Source: SXMI01 sp964391365 (GTDB taxonomy: Bacteria; Actinomycetota; Acidimicrobiia; Acidimicrobiales; Microtrichaceae). From it: a stretch of DNA of 64,000 nt. The position numbers were made by a program, and so were the translations under genes. Shown here piece by piece: positions 16,334 to 24,814 of this stretch. How positions within the stretch are numbered: the stretch's first letter is position 1; every line of letters starts with the position of its first letter. The notes below the pieces were generated by a model. It was not told where the DNA came from. It ran no database searches and worked only from the letters and a program-made list of their open reading frames with translations. Location of the stretch: NCBI GenBank assembly GCA_964391365.1, contig CAYMKW010000002.1, positions 23,608 through 87,607 on the forward strand, given 5' to 3'.

Positions 16334-16906
16334 TCAGGGCTCGGGCGTTCCCGTGCCGTCAGGTGTCGCAGCGGCATCCCGGAAGACGGTCCCGCGCCAG
16401 TAGCGGAGCTCGTCCACCGACTCGCGGATGTCGTCCATGGCCCGGTGGGCGGTCGCCTTGCGGGGTTGGGCGGACAGGGCCCCGGGGTACCAGCGCCGGG
16501 CCAGCTCCTTGATGGTCGACACGTCGACCGACCGGTAGTGCAGGTACTCCTCGATCTCGGGGAGGTACGCCGCCAGGAACCGCCGGTCCATGCCGATCGA
16601 GTTCCCACACAGCGGAACCGTCCGAGGCTCCGGCACATGCTCCCGGATGAACGCGAGCGTCTGCGCCCCCGCCTCCTCCAGCGTCGTGGTGGAGGAGCGG
16701 ATCTGCTCGAGCAGACCGCTCGACGTGTGCATGTCGAGCACGAACGGATCCATGGCGGCCAGGGCCGACTCGTCGGTGGCGACCACCAGGTCGGGTCCCT
16801 CGGCGACGATCTGCAGGTCGTCGTCGGTGACGAGGGTGGCGATCTCGACGATCCGGTCGGTCGTCGGGTCGAGCCCGGTCATCTCGAGGTCCATCCACAC
16901 GAGCAT
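16334..16906 (-). CDS. orn: Oligoribonuclease
   Basis: The 190-residue DEDDh exonuclease degrades 2-5 nt RNA and the c-di-GMP breakdown product pGpG to mononucleotides. Motif I is WMDLEMTGLDP, the middle has LCGNSIGMDRRFL, and motif III has AHRAMDDIRESVDELRYWR with the catalytic His and Asp. Only the last 15 residues are a non-conserved Pro/Thr tail. The ATG lies seven bases from TAGGGT on the minus strand, so it is probably leaderless. A role in c-di-GMP turnover would fit the RsiG-like protein encoded further along. Confidence 0.95.
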   Translation of the reverse strand: MLVWMDLEMTGLDPTTDRIVEIATLVTDDDLQIVAEGPDLVVATDESALAAMDPFVLDMHTSSGLLEQIRSSTTTLEEAGAQTLAFIREHVPEPRTVPLCGNSIGMDRRFLAAYLPEIEEYLHYRSVDVSTIKELARRWYPGALSAQPRKATAHRAMDDIRESVDELRYWRGTVFRDAAATPDGTGTPEP

Positions 16907-16950
16907 CGGGCCACCCTACGGGCGACGGCTCCGGGATCCGGTCACCGGGA

Positions 16951-16979
16951 TTGGCTGGGCTTTCAGGAATGGTTATCAT
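16951..16979 (+). promoter_or_regulatory. Promoter of the metal ABC importer, leaderless, with possible Zur-type operator
   Basis: TTGGCT (16951-16956) and TATCAT (16974-16979) are separated by 17 bases, a good sigma-70-type promoter, and the GTG start follows eight bases later. The sequence ATGGTTATCAT over the -10 element is an imperfect palindrome (8 of 11 positions symmetric), where a Fur-family metal repressor could bind. The operator is a weak call. Confidence 0.6.
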
Positions 16980-16986
16980 CCCTGAC

Positions 16987-18003
16987 GTGACACCAACCTC
17001 CGAACCATTCGTCCGTCGGGTCGCCGTGCCGGTGGCCCTGCTCCTCACCGCCGCGCTCGCGGCCTGCGGAACCGAGGAGACCGCCAGCACCTCGACCGCC
17101 GCCCCGACCTCGACCGCCGCCCCGACCTCGACCGCCGCCCCGACCTCCACCGTTGCGCCGGCCTCCGACTCGACGGCTGTGCCGCCCTGCCCGGTCGAGG
17201 CCATCCAGGTGGTCGTGAGCGTCAACCAGTGGGGAGACATCGTCGACCAGCTCGCCGGTGCCTGTGGTGACGTGACGACGGTCATCAACTCGGCGGCGGC
17301 CGATCCGCACGACTACGAGCCCTCACCCGCAGACATCGCCTCGTTCACCGACGCCGAGATCGTCGTGGTCAACGGCTGCGACTACGACCACTGGGCCGAC
17401 GAGACCGCCGAGGGCCTCGACCCGGCACCGACGATCGTGAACGCCTGTGAGGTCGTCGGGAAGACCGATGGCGACAACCCCCACATCTGGTACGGGCCCG
17501 AGTACGTGTTCGAGGTGGCCGCTGCGGTGACCCAGCAGCTGCAGGCCGCCCTGCCGTCGACGGGAACGTACTTCGCCGACCGGGCCGCGGCCTGGGACTC
17601 GAGCATGCAGGGGTACCGGGACGAGGTCGCCGCCATCCGGTCGCAGTTCCCCGGCCGCTCCTACGCCGCGACCGAGTCGGTGTTCGAGTACATGGGTGAG
17701 GCGCTCACGCTGGAGAACACCACTCCGGAGGGCTTCGCCCGGGCGGCGGCCAACGAGACCGACCCGTCACCGGGCGACGTCCAGGCCTTCGACCAGCTCC
17801 TCACCTCGGGCGGGGCGAGCGTGCTCGTCTACAACGTCCAGACCGAGGGCGCCATCCCCGAGCAGGTGCGAGGCACCGCCGAGGGCGCCGGCGTCCCCGT
17901 GGTGGACGTGACCGAGTCGATCCCCGAGGGAGTGGGCTCGTTCGCCGAGTGGCAGGTCGGCCAGCTCCGGGCATTGTCCGCCGCACTCGCCGGCGGGCAG
18001 TGA
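16987..18003 (+). CDS. Zinc/manganese ABC transporter substrate-binding lipoprotein (ZnuA/TroA family)
   Basis: The 338-residue cluster A-I solute-binding protein captures Zn2+ or Mn2+ outside the membrane. The signal peptide ends in a lipobox (TAALAACG). It is followed by a Thr/Ala/Pro linker with repeats of TSTAAP, then VVSVNQWGDIVDQL, the metal-site DPHDYEPSP (H and D/E), NPHIWYGPEY, and a late ATESVFEYM segment. No long His-rich loop is present, so zinc versus manganese cannot be decided. I chose GTG 16987 because of the promoter eight bases upstream and because the signal peptide then has a normal length. The stop overlaps the ATPase start. Confidence 0.9.
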   Translation: MTPTSEPFVRRVAVPVALLLTAALAACGTEETASTSTAAPTSTAAPTSTAAPTSTVAPASDSTAVPPCPVEAIQVVVSVNQWGDIVDQLAGACGDVTTVINSAAADPHDYEPSPADIASFTDAEIVVVNGCDYDHWADETAEGLDPAPTIVNACEVVGKTDGDNPHIWYGPEYVFEVAAAVTQQLQAALPSTGTYFADRAAAWDSSMQGYRDEVAAIRSQFPGRSYAATESVFEYMGEALTLENTTPEGFARAAANETDPSPGDVQAFDQLLTSGGASVLVYNVQTEGAIPEQVRGTAEGAGVPVVDVTESIPEGVGSFAEWQVGQLRALSAALAGGQ

Positions 18004-18770
18004 GCGAACCGCCGCCGGCGGTCCGGCTCCGCAACGCCTCGGTCGCGTACGGGGGCCGGGCGGTCTGGTCGCACGGTGACCTGACCATCCCGGCCGGCGG
18101 GCTGGTCTGCGTCATCGGTCCGAACGGCTCGGGCAAGACGAGTCTCATCCGACTCCTCCTGGGGCTGATCCCGCCGGCAACGGGCACCGTCGAGGTGCTC
18201 GACGCCCCGGCGCGACGGGGCAACCCCCGCATCGGATACGTACCCCAGCGATTCGGTGACTCGATCGGCGACGCGATCACCGGGCGTGACCTGGTCCGAC
18301 TCGGTCACACCGGCAACCGGTGGGGGCTCCGACGGGACCCGGAGGTCGAGGCCGACGTCACCGCAGCGCTCGACGCGGTCGACGCGGCCGGATTCGCCTC
18401 GGCCCGTCTCGCCACGTTGTCGGGTGGCCAACAGCAACGGATTGCGGTCGCCCAGGCGTTGGTCGGTGCTCCCGACCTGTTGATCCTCGACGAACCGCTC
18501 GCCAACCTCGACCTGCGCAACCAGCGTGAGGTGGTCGACATGCTCGCCGAGGTCCACCGGGCCCGGGACGTGACCATCCTGGTCGTGGTCCACGACCTGA
18601 ACCCGTTCCTGTCGCACGTCACCGGCATCGTCTACCTCCTCGACGGCCACCCCCACTACGGGGCGGTCTCGGACGTGGTGGACGGCGACCTCCTCACGCA
18701 CCTGTACGGCACATCGGTGCAGGTCGTCCGGACCGCCACCGGTGACCTGTACACCCGGGGCGGCTCGTGA
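18000..18770 (+). CDS. Zinc/manganese ABC transporter ATP-binding protein
   Basis: This 256-residue ATPase powers metal import with the neighbouring permease. Walker A is GPNGSGKTSL, the Q-loop is in YVPQRFG, the signature is LSGGQQQRIAVAQAL, Walker B is LLILDEPLANLD and the H-loop is VVVHDLNPF. The C-terminal YGTSVQVVRTATGDLY matches the end of ZnuC/MntB-type subunits. It starts at the GTG overlapping the binding-protein stop (GTGA) and ends four bases into the permease gene, so the three genes form one operon. Confidence 0.93.
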   Translation: MSEPPPAVRLRNASVAYGGRAVWSHGDLTIPAGGLVCVIGPNGSGKTSLIRLLLGLIPPATGTVEVLDAPARRGNPRIGYVPQRFGDSIGDAITGRDLVRLGHTGNRWGLRRDPEVEADVTAALDAVDAAGFASARLATLSGGQQQRIAVAQALVGAPDLLILDEPLANLDLRNQREVVDMLAEVHRARDVTILVVVHDLNPFLSHVTGIVYLLDGHPHYGAVSDVVDGDLLTHLYGTSVQVVRTATGDLYTRGGS

Positions 18771-19663
18771 CACCGGCCGCACTGATCGCCGAGGTCGGCT
18801 ACCAGTCGGACTGGCTCGAGACGCTCGGTGCGCCGTTCATGCGCAACGCATTCATCGGCGGGATCCTCGTGGCGGTCGCCGGTGGGCTCATCGGGTACTT
18901 CGTGGTCGTGCGTGGCGGGGAGTTCGCAGCCCACGCGCTCGGTCACATCGGTTTCCCCGGGGCGACGGGCGCCGTGCTGCTCGGCCTGTCCCCCACGCTG
19001 GGCCTCGGGGTGTTCTGCGTGGCCGGCGCCCTCGTGATCGGTGCGCTGGGGAACCGGGCCCGCGACCAGGCGGTCGCCACGGGCACCGTGCTCGCGTTCG
19101 CGACCGGGCTCGGGGTCCTCTTCGCATCCCTCGCCACCCGGAACACGTCGACGATCACCAGCGTGCTCTTCGGCAACCTGCTGGCGGTGTCGAGCGACCA
19201 GATCCTGGTCTTCGCCGCCGTCACGGCGGTGATCGCCGTCGTGCTCGGTGTGATCGCCCGTCCGCTCACCCTCGCCTCGATCTCCCCCGAGGTCGCCGCC
19301 GCCAAGGGAGTTCCGGTGCACCTGCTCGGGATGTGCTTCCTGGTCCTGATGGCGCTGGCCAAGACGATCGCCGTCCAGGTGGTCGGGACCCTGCTGCTCT
19401 TCGCGCTCCTCGTCACGCCACCTGCGGCGGCACTGCGCTTCAGTGCCCGACCCGGAGTGGTCTGTCTGCTGGGGACGGCCTTCGGCGTGGTGTCGGTGGT
19501 CCTCGGACTGGTCGTCGCCGTGGTGTTCAACCTGCCGCCGAGCTTCTTCATCGTCACGATCTCGACGGTGATCTGGGCTGCGGCCATGGTCGTGACGAGG
19601 GAGCGTCACCGGGACGGCGGCGGGACGGCCGACGCTGCGGAGCGACCAGGCCCTGACCGCTAG
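18767..19663 (+). CDS. Zinc/manganese ABC transporter permease (ZnuB family)
   Basis: This 298-residue permease has eight or nine helices. It has the family pattern MRNAFIGGILVAVAGGLIG at the start, FAAHALGHIGFPGATGA in the first loop, and LGMCFLVLMALAKTIAVQVVG then LLVTPPAAA near the end. These are typical of the ABC-3 family for Zn2+, Mn2+ and Fe2+. The GTG start overlaps the ATPase stop. The tail is hydrophilic. dut follows 12 bases later with its own -10 element. Confidence 0.92.
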   Translation: MTPAALIAEVGYQSDWLETLGAPFMRNAFIGGILVAVAGGLIGYFVVVRGGEFAAHALGHIGFPGATGAVLLGLSPTLGLGVFCVAGALVIGALGNRARDQAVATGTVLAFATGLGVLFASLATRNTSTITSVLFGNLLAVSSDQILVFAAVTAVIAVVLGVIARPLTLASISPEVAAAKGVPVHLLGMCFLVLMALAKTIAVQVVGTLLLFALLVTPPAAALRFSARPGVVCLLGTAFGVVSVVLGLVVAVVFNLPPSFFIVTISTVIWAAAMVVTRERHRDGGGTADAAERPGPDR

Positions 19664-19674
19664 CGTCTGCGTTC

Positions 19675-20112
19675 GTGCTGCAGGTTCCCGTGCTCCGACT
19701 CGATCCCGACCTCGAGCTGCCGGCCTACGCCCGGCCCGGCGACGCCGGGGTCGACCTGCGTGCCAGCGAGGACGCCGTGCTCGCCCCCGGAGGCGGACGT
19801 GCGCTCGTGCCGACCGGGATCGCCGTGGCCATTCCGCGCGGGTACGCCGGGTTCATCCAGCCGCGCAGCGGCCTGGCCCTCAAGCACGGTGTGACCTGCC
19901 TGAACACGCCCGGGCTGATCGACGCCGACTACCGCGGCGAGCTCAAGGTCCTGCTGGTCAACACCGACCCCGAGGAGACGTTCGAGGTGCGACGCGGCGA
20001 GCGCATCGCCCAGTTGGTCATCCAGGCCGTCGAGCACGCCGACCTCGTGGAGGTGGAGGCTCTCGACGAGACCGAGCGGGGCGACGGCGGCTTCGGTCAC
20101 ACCGGCCGCTGA
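19675..20112 (+). CDS. dut: Deoxyuridine 5'-triphosphate nucleotidohydrolase
   Basis: The 145-residue trimeric dUTPase hydrolyses dUTP to dUMP, keeping uracil out of DNA. All five family motifs are present: PGDAGVDLRA, PRSGLALKHG, NTPGLIDADYRGELKV, RGERIAQLVI and the C-terminal P-loop-like ERGDGGFGHTGR. The GTG start lies nine bases after TAGCGT, so it is probably transcribed from its own leaderless promoter. An assembly gap begins 24 bases after the stop. Confidence 0.96.
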   Translation: MLQVPVLRLDPDLELPAYARPGDAGVDLRASEDAVLAPGGGRALVPTGIAVAIPRGYAGFIQPRSGLALKHGVTCLNTPGLIDADYRGELKVLLVNTDPEETFEVRRGERIAQLVIQAVEHADLVEVEALDETERGDGGFGHTGR

Positions 20113-20136
20113 ATCACCGCGGCGCCTCAGCCGCCG

Positions 20137-20236
20137 NNNNNNNNNNNNNNNNNNNNNNNNNNNNNNNNNNNNNNNNNNNNNNNNNNNNNNNNNNNNNNNN
20201 NNNNNNNNNNNNNNNNNNNNNNNNNNNNNNNNNNNN
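20137..20236. other. Assembly gap (100 N)
   Basis: One hundred N, a standard scaffold filler of unknown true size. It separates dut from the 3' end of the site-2 protease gene, so genes may be missing here. Confidence 0.95.
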
Positions 20237-20250
20237 TCTCGTTGCGGCGG

Positions 20251-21333
20251 TCAGCCGCCGATGCTCACCGGGTGGAGGACGTCGACCCACATGCTCGACA
20301 CGCCGAGCAGCAGGAACGTCGCCACCACCGCCAGCGCGATCGGCTGCAGCCGTCGGGTGTCGAGTCGCAGCGTCGGCCGCCGACGGATCCGGGCGAGCGC
20401 ACCCTCGGCCAGCACCACGACAGCGTGGCCGCCGTCGAGGGGGAGGACCGGGAGCAGGTTGAGCACCCCGACGCTGGCCGAGAAGAGCCCCGCCATGACG
20501 AGCAGCTTCCCCTGTTCGCCGGCGAGGAGCTGTTCGGTCACCTGGGCGCCGCCCACCACCGAGAGCATCCGCTGGTCGGGGGCCTGACCGCCGGCCACGG
20601 AGGTGGCGTAGTCCCCGGCGCCGGTCACCAGGTGGAACAGCGACTGCAGCGTCCCCGCGGTGACGTCCCACAGCAGGTCGAGCGAACCGAACAGCACGCC
20701 GGAGGGCGTGGCGTCGATCGTCGGACTGGTGATCGCGTACAGGGCGAACAGCACGACGGCCAGCACCAGGTTCGACAGCGGCCCGGCGAGGATGACCGCG
20801 AGCCGCCGGCCCCGCGAGGCGGCCCGATAGGTGAAGGGCTCCAGTGACGACTCGACCTCCTCGGTCGGGCTCATCCCCGGGATCTTCACGTAGCCGCCCG
20901 CCGGGAGCAGCTTCACTCCGTACCTGAGACCTGTGGACGTCCGCCCCGACCAGACCGTCGGACCGAAGCCGACGAAGAACTCGACCGGTCGCATGCCGGA
21001 GCGGCGGGCGACGACGTAGTGGGCGGCCTCGTGGACCACGATGAGGCCGACCAGCATCCCGAGGAACACCGCAGCGCCGGGCAGGAACACGGCGAGCGCC
21101 ACGACGGCGGCACCCAGGCCGGCCGCCCGCAGCGGGTGGAACTCGCTCCGGCGGCCCTCGGCGCGGCCCGACCGGCGCCAGGCCACGAGCCAACGGACCG
21201 GCGCCGGGTCGCGGCGGAGGATCTCCACCTCGGCGCCGGCGGGTCGAGCGACCGGCGCGGTCCGGTCGTCGGTTCGGTCGTCGGCACGGCCGGCCCCCGG
21301 CGTCGTGGCGGTGTCGGTCCCGGTCGAGCTCAT
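20251..21333 (-). CDS. Site-2 protease, M50 family (RseP/Rip1-like)
   Basis: The 360-residue intramembrane metalloprotease cleaves membrane-bound regulators such as anti-sigma factors. The zinc motif HEAAH lies in helix 2 (LVGLIVVHEAAHYVVARRSG), and the third ligand is in PVLPLDGGHA. The FVGFGPTVWSG and GVKLLPAGGYVKIPGM segments are typical of the RseP/Rip1 group. The central region is short, so a PDZ domain is reduced or absent. The first 85 residues are hydrophilic and variable. ATG 21333 is seven bases from TACCCT on the minus strand. In other actinobacteria dxr and ispG flank this gene; the gap hides the downstream side here. Confidence 0.88.
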   Translation of the reverse strand: MSSTGTDTATTPGAGRADDRTDDRTAPVARPAGAEVEILRRDPAPVRWLVAWRRSGRAEGRRSEFHPLRAAGLGAAVVALAVFLPGAAVFLGMLVGLIVVHEAAHYVVARRSGMRPVEFFVGFGPTVWSGRTSTGLRYGVKLLPAGGYVKIPGMSPTEEVESSLEPFTYRAASRGRRLAVILAGPLSNLVLAVVLFALYAITSPTIDATPSGVLFGSLDLLWDVTAGTLQSLFHLVTGAGDYATSVAGGQAPDQRMLSVVGGAQVTEQLLAGEQGKLLVMAGLFSASVGVLNLLPVLPLDGGHAVVVLAEGALARIRRRPTLRLDTRRLQPIALAVVATFLLLGVSSMWVDVLHPVSIGG

Positions 21334-21439
21334 GGGGCGAGGGTAACGATGCCCCGGCGTCGTGTCCCGGGCGCCGTTGGGGCAAAGGTCCCAGTGCGGG
21401 AGCGCCGACTGGTGCGGTCGGCCCACCCGCCGGGTCGGC

Positions 21440-22774
21440 TCACGGCCGTCCGGCGGCGAGCACCCTGCCGTCCGGACGCAGTTCCGTGCGGGTCGGTCGG
21501 CCGTCGACCAGATGGTGCACGACGAGCCGGAGGGGGTCGTCCAGGCCGCCGTCCCACTCCAGGGCGGTGAACGCACCCGGCAGGACGCCGCATCCGGAGT
21601 TGGCGTAGCGGACCACCCGGCCGGATGCGTCCAACGGCCGGAGCATCGGGAAGTGCGTGTGACCGAACAACAACCACGGCCAGCCGCCCTCGGGTGCGGT
21701 GACGGCCAGCCGGTCGAAGAGCCGTTCCTCGTCGAGCGAGTCGAAGCGCCGGTTCCCCCCGAAGCGGGCGTCCACGCTGATCAGGCGGTTCTCCCCGCGG
21801 CCCTCGAGCAGGGTGGTCGTCGCGGGCTCGCCGGGCAGTCCGTCGAACGGTCCCGGCAGCGGGAGGTCGTCGACGGTCGTGGCGATCCACGTGGTGGCGC
21901 GACCGAGCGTTGCGAGACCGGGACCATTCCAGGCGTCGGTCAGGTGACCGTGCATGAGCACGGCAGCGGTCGACTCCACCCGGGGCCGCCCGCCGGTCGT
22001 GAGGACGAGCGCGTCGGGTGCGCTCACGCCGGGGAGGTGTTCGCCCAGCCGTTCGACCAGGACCCGGTCGGCCAGGACGTCGTCGTGGTTGCCGACCGTC
22101 CGGTGGTACCGGCCGTCCCGGGCGAGTTCCGCCAGGACCCGGTACAGGTCCGCGTTGTTGTCGACGATGCGGTCGAGGTGGTCGCCGAGCAGCTCCCGCC
22201 TCGTGGCGTCGGCCGGCGGTCCGGCGCACCCGGCGGCGGGCCGGCCGGCGTCGTAGCAGGCACCCCAGGTCGAGCCGCCGACCATCCAGAAGTCCTCGAT
22301 GTCGCCGTTCTCCACCACGGACCACCCGTCCTCGGCGTACCCGGCGAGCACGGAGCGGTAGAGGTCCTTGGTCCCCTGTCGGGCCGGCCAGTCGAGTCGA
22401 CCCGGGATGCAGCGGTGCAGGTCCGAGGTCACGACGTAGCGGCCCGAGGCCGGGAGTCGCCCGACGGAGCGGACGGGGAGCGGACCCGGTCGGTCCTCGC
22501 AGATCGCCCGGAGTTGCTCGGGGAAGACCCGGATCCGTCGCAGCGCCTCCTGCTGGGAACGCAACGCGGCCACCGTGCCGATGGGGAGCGCCGCCGGCAG
22601 CGTCAGGGTCGCCGCCCCGGTCTTGGCGAGCGCCCACGTCCGGGCCGCAGGACCGGGACCGGCGGTCGCACGGAGGGGGGCCACGGTCGCCGTCCCGGAG
22701 CCATCGAGTCGGTCGGCGACGGCTCCGGCGGCGAGCCGTGCGCTGCGACGCCACGACTCAGGGATCAGGTCCAC
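21440..22774 (-). CDS. Calcineurin-like metallophosphoesterase
   Basis: The 444-residue protein shows the complete metal-binding set of the calcineurin-like superfamily in order: TSDLHR (D-x-H), ENGDIEDF, GNHDD, MHGHLTDAW and FGHTHFP. The N-terminal 110 residues are an extra helical region with no recognised domain. No signal peptide is obvious. The substrate is unknown; UDP-diacylglucosamine hydrolase-like and other phosphodiesterases share this pattern. GTG 22774 is seven bases from TAGCGT on the minus strand, consistent with a leaderless mRNA. Confidence 0.85.
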   Translation of the reverse strand: MDLIPESWRRSARLAAGAVADRLDGSGTATVAPLRATAGPGPAARTWALAKTGAATLTLPAALPIGTVAALRSQQEALRRIRVFPEQLRAICEDRPGPLPVRSVGRLPASGRYVVTSDLHRCIPGRLDWPARQGTKDLYRSVLAGYAEDGWSVVENGDIEDFWMVGGSTWGACYDAGRPAAGCAGPPADATRRELLGDHLDRIVDNNADLYRVLAELARDGRYHRTVGNHDDVLADRVLVERLGEHLPGVSAPDALVLTTGGRPRVESTAAVLMHGHLTDAWNGPGLATLGRATTWIATTVDDLPLPGPFDGLPGEPATTTLLEGRGENRLISVDARFGGNRRFDSLDEERLFDRLAVTAPEGGWPWLLFGHTHFPMLRPLDASGRVVRYANSGCGVLPGAFTALEWDGGLDDPLRLVVHHLVDGRPTRTELRPDGRVLAAGRP

Positions 22775-22926
22775 GGGGTCACGCTAGGTGACCTCGGGCC
22801 GGGGTGCACGGCCGGATCGGCGGAATCACGGGCCTGATCCACCACTCCACGCGTTCACAGCGTCGCCCTCCGGGTTTCGGGAGAAAATGTGTCAGAACCG
22901 TCCGGTCCGGACTCCTGCAGTCGACG

Positions 22927-22957
22927 GTGGCGAACAGGTCGCCACGAACCCAAGGAG
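22927..22957 (+). promoter_or_regulatory. 5' leader hairpin and Shine-Dalgarno of the LAxTG surface protein
   Basis: GTGGCGA (22927-22933) and TCGCCAC (22939-22945) form a perfect seven-pair stem with loop ACAGG, directly followed by AAGGAG (22952-22957) five bases before the ATG. A second short inverted repeat, GTCCGG-T-CCGGAC, lies at 22900-22912. Unlike most genes here this one has a long structured leader, so post-transcriptional control is plausible. It does not match a riboswitch class that I know. Confidence 0.5.
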
Positions 22958-22962
22958 TCACG

Positions 22963-23799
22963 ATGAAGCACACCAACCCGACCACGACCAACAACCGACC
23001 CGGCCGGCGCCTCGCCCGACGGGCCGCTGCGCTCGCCATCGCCGCCTCTGCGGCCGTCGGCGTCACCGCCGCCGGATCGCTCGACGCCGGCGCCTGGACT
23101 CCTGCCCCCGACGGCCCGCTCGGTGGCGGCTGGGCCCCGACCCTCCCGATTCCGTTCCCCACACCGTCCCCCACCCCCCTCCCGTCGATCCCCAGGATCA
23201 CGCTCCCCGACTCGGCCTTCCGTCCGGTGCTGCCCGACCTGCCCGTGCTGCCGCCGGTGTCCGACCTGCCGATCGCACCGCCCGTCGACGACGATGGTGG
23301 CGACGACGCTCCTGCCGGGGTCCGCCCGCTGGATCCCAGCCGGGTGCGTCCGATCGACCCCGGCTCGCTCGTCCCCGACGAACCGCTGTGCGAGGCCGTC
23401 GACTGCGGCGACCCGTCCGATGACGTCGCCGACCCGGAGGAGCCGAGCATCCCGCCGGCGGTCGAGTCCGAGGACTGCCTGCCCACCACCCCGGCGAGCT
23501 GGGGAGCGGAAGCCGGGACCATCATCGTGTCCGGCCCGTGTGAGGAGCTGACCCCCGACGGCACCCCCGAGGACCTCGGCTACCCCGACAGCGAAGGCCA
23601 GGTGGGTGAGCCGATCGGATCGACCACGACCACCGAACCCGAGGTCACACCGGTCCGGGTCGAGTCGGCAACCGGGTCGCTCGCCTTCACCGGCTCCGAC
23701 CTGGCACTCCCGCTCGCCGGCGCCGGCCTCCTGGGAGCGGGCGGCGTCCTCGCCGGGATCTCGGTCCTCGCCCGCCGCGCCCGGTCCGGGCGGTCCTGA
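22963..23799 (+). CDS. Secreted proline-rich cell-wall protein with LAxTG sorting signal
   Basis: The 278-residue exported protein begins with a long signal peptide (basic RRLARRAAALAIAASAA, cleavage near AGSLDAGA). Its body is rich in Pro, Asp and Thr with four Cys (CEAVDC, EDCLP, GPCEE). The C-terminus has LAFTG, a hydrophobic stretch and a basic tail RRARSGRS, a cell-wall sorting signal of the LAxTG type used by class E sortases of high-GC Gram-positives. No sortase is in the window. The strong AAGGAG fixes the start. The function is unknown; a surface structural protein is likely. Confidence 0.75.
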   Translation: MKHTNPTTTNNRPGRRLARRAAALAIAASAAVGVTAAGSLDAGAWTPAPDGPLGGGWAPTLPIPFPTPSPTPLPSIPRITLPDSAFRPVLPDLPVLPPVSDLPIAPPVDDDGGDDAPAGVRPLDPSRVRPIDPGSLVPDEPLCEAVDCGDPSDDVADPEEPSIPPAVESEDCLPTTPASWGAEAGTIIVSGPCEELTPDGTPEDLGYPDSEGQVGEPIGSTTTTEPEVTPVRVESATGSLAFTGSDLALPLAGAGLLGAGGVLAGISVLARRARSGRS

Positions 23800-23804
23800 C
23801 GCCC

Positions 23805-23923
23805 CGCCGGTCCCGGCTGCCCCCAGGGCCCGGGACCGGCGCCGGGTCCACCCCCCGTGGACCTCCCCCAACAGACCTGCGGGAACCTCCGCCCCCACCG
23901 GCCGTCTCCTCCGGTGGGGGCGG
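23805..23923 (+). terminator. Three tandem GC-rich hairpins, probable terminator
   Basis: Three perfect stems follow the surface protein gene: 12 pairs at 23805-23841 (arms around GCCGGTCCCGG), 7 pairs with a five-base C loop at 23845-23863, and 13 pairs with a nine-base loop at 23889-23923. None has a U-tract. Such I-shaped or tandem hairpins are common actinobacterial terminators. Confidence 0.6.
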
Positions 23924-23969
23924 TCGCGTCCGGGACGTAGTCTCAGGGCTCGACCACGGAGGAGACGCG

Positions 23970-24728
23970 GTGACGATCAACGAACGAGGGCCCGAGGGTG
24001 ACCGTTCCTACGCTGCGGTCGCCGACCGGTTCGCCATGCCGCTCGATGAGGCCATGCTCACCCAGCGAGCCGTCCGCAAGGTCCTGCCGGACCCGGTCGA
24101 CGACGACATCGTGCTCCGGTGCATCGAGTTCGCACTCCGGGCGCCCACCGGCTCGAACGGCCAGAACTGGGAGTTCGTCGTCGTCCGGGACCGCTCGGTG
24201 CTCGGCGCCTTCGCCCGTCGGTACCGGTCGGCCTGGCGGATCTACGGCGGGATCGGCGAGCGGGTCACCGCCGGTGACCCGGCCATGTCGAAGGTGCTGG
24301 CCGCAGTCGAGTGGCAGGTCGACCACTTCGAGGAGATCCCGGTGGTCGTCGTGCCCTGCCTGCGCGGCGCGGTGCGCTTCGCTCCCTTCCCGACCATCGC
24401 CCAGACCAGCCACTACGGATCCATCTACCCGAGCGTGCAGAACCTGCTGCTCGCGGCCCGGTCCGTGGGGCTCGGGGCCTCGCTGATCACGCTGCCGCTC
24501 TGGAGCGTGACCATGGCCCGTCGCACACTCGGACTTCCCGTGTCGGTCCAGCCGATCTGCATGGTCCCGCTGGGCTGGCCGCGTGGTCGGTACGGGCCGA
24601 CCACCCGACGGCCGGTGGGCGAGGTGGTCCACCTCGACCGCTGGGGCCGCCGACCCTGGGTCGGCTGGGAGCCACCGTCGGACGGCGGCGACGGCTCGGA
24701 CGGCGCCAGTGGCTCTGACGGCGGCTAG
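23970..24728 (+). CDS. Nitroreductase family protein
   Basis: The 252-residue flavin-fold protein starts with LTQRAVRKVLPDPVDDDI and RAPTGSNGQNWEFVVVRD, the N-terminal FMN phosphate and isoalloxazine-binding regions of the NfnB/NOX family. The C-terminal half has SVQNLLLAARSVGLGASL and PICMVPLGWPRGRYGPTTRR. The usual role is NAD(P)H-dependent two-electron reduction of nitro or quinone compounds, but the substrate is not known. A GGAGGAG Shine-Dalgarno precedes GTG 23970, and TAGTCT at 23938-23943 is a candidate -10 for a leadered transcript. The tail is a Gly/Ser/Asp-rich low-complexity stretch. Confidence 0.85.
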   Translation: MTINERGPEGDRSYAAVADRFAMPLDEAMLTQRAVRKVLPDPVDDDIVLRCIEFALRAPTGSNGQNWEFVVVRDRSVLGAFARRYRSAWRIYGGIGERVTAGDPAMSKVLAAVEWQVDHFEEIPVVVVPCLRGAVRFAPFPTIAQTSHYGSIYPSVQNLLLAARSVGLGASLITLPLWSVTMARRTLGLPVSVQPICMVPLGWPRGRYGPTTRRPVGEVVHLDRWGRRPWVGWEPPSDGGDGSDGASGSDGG

Positions 24729-24814
24729 CACGTCGAGGGCTGAACGGGTCGAGCGGGCTGGTCGACCGGGGACCACGCCCTGGGCCGACCGTCGCCTGTG
24801 CCACACTCCGCGAC

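Noticed and set aside
22860..22962. A c-di-AMP (ydaO-type) riboswitch before the cell-wall protein gene
   Set aside because: The leader has stems, but I could not find the conserved core sequences of that class; I only report a simple hairpin.
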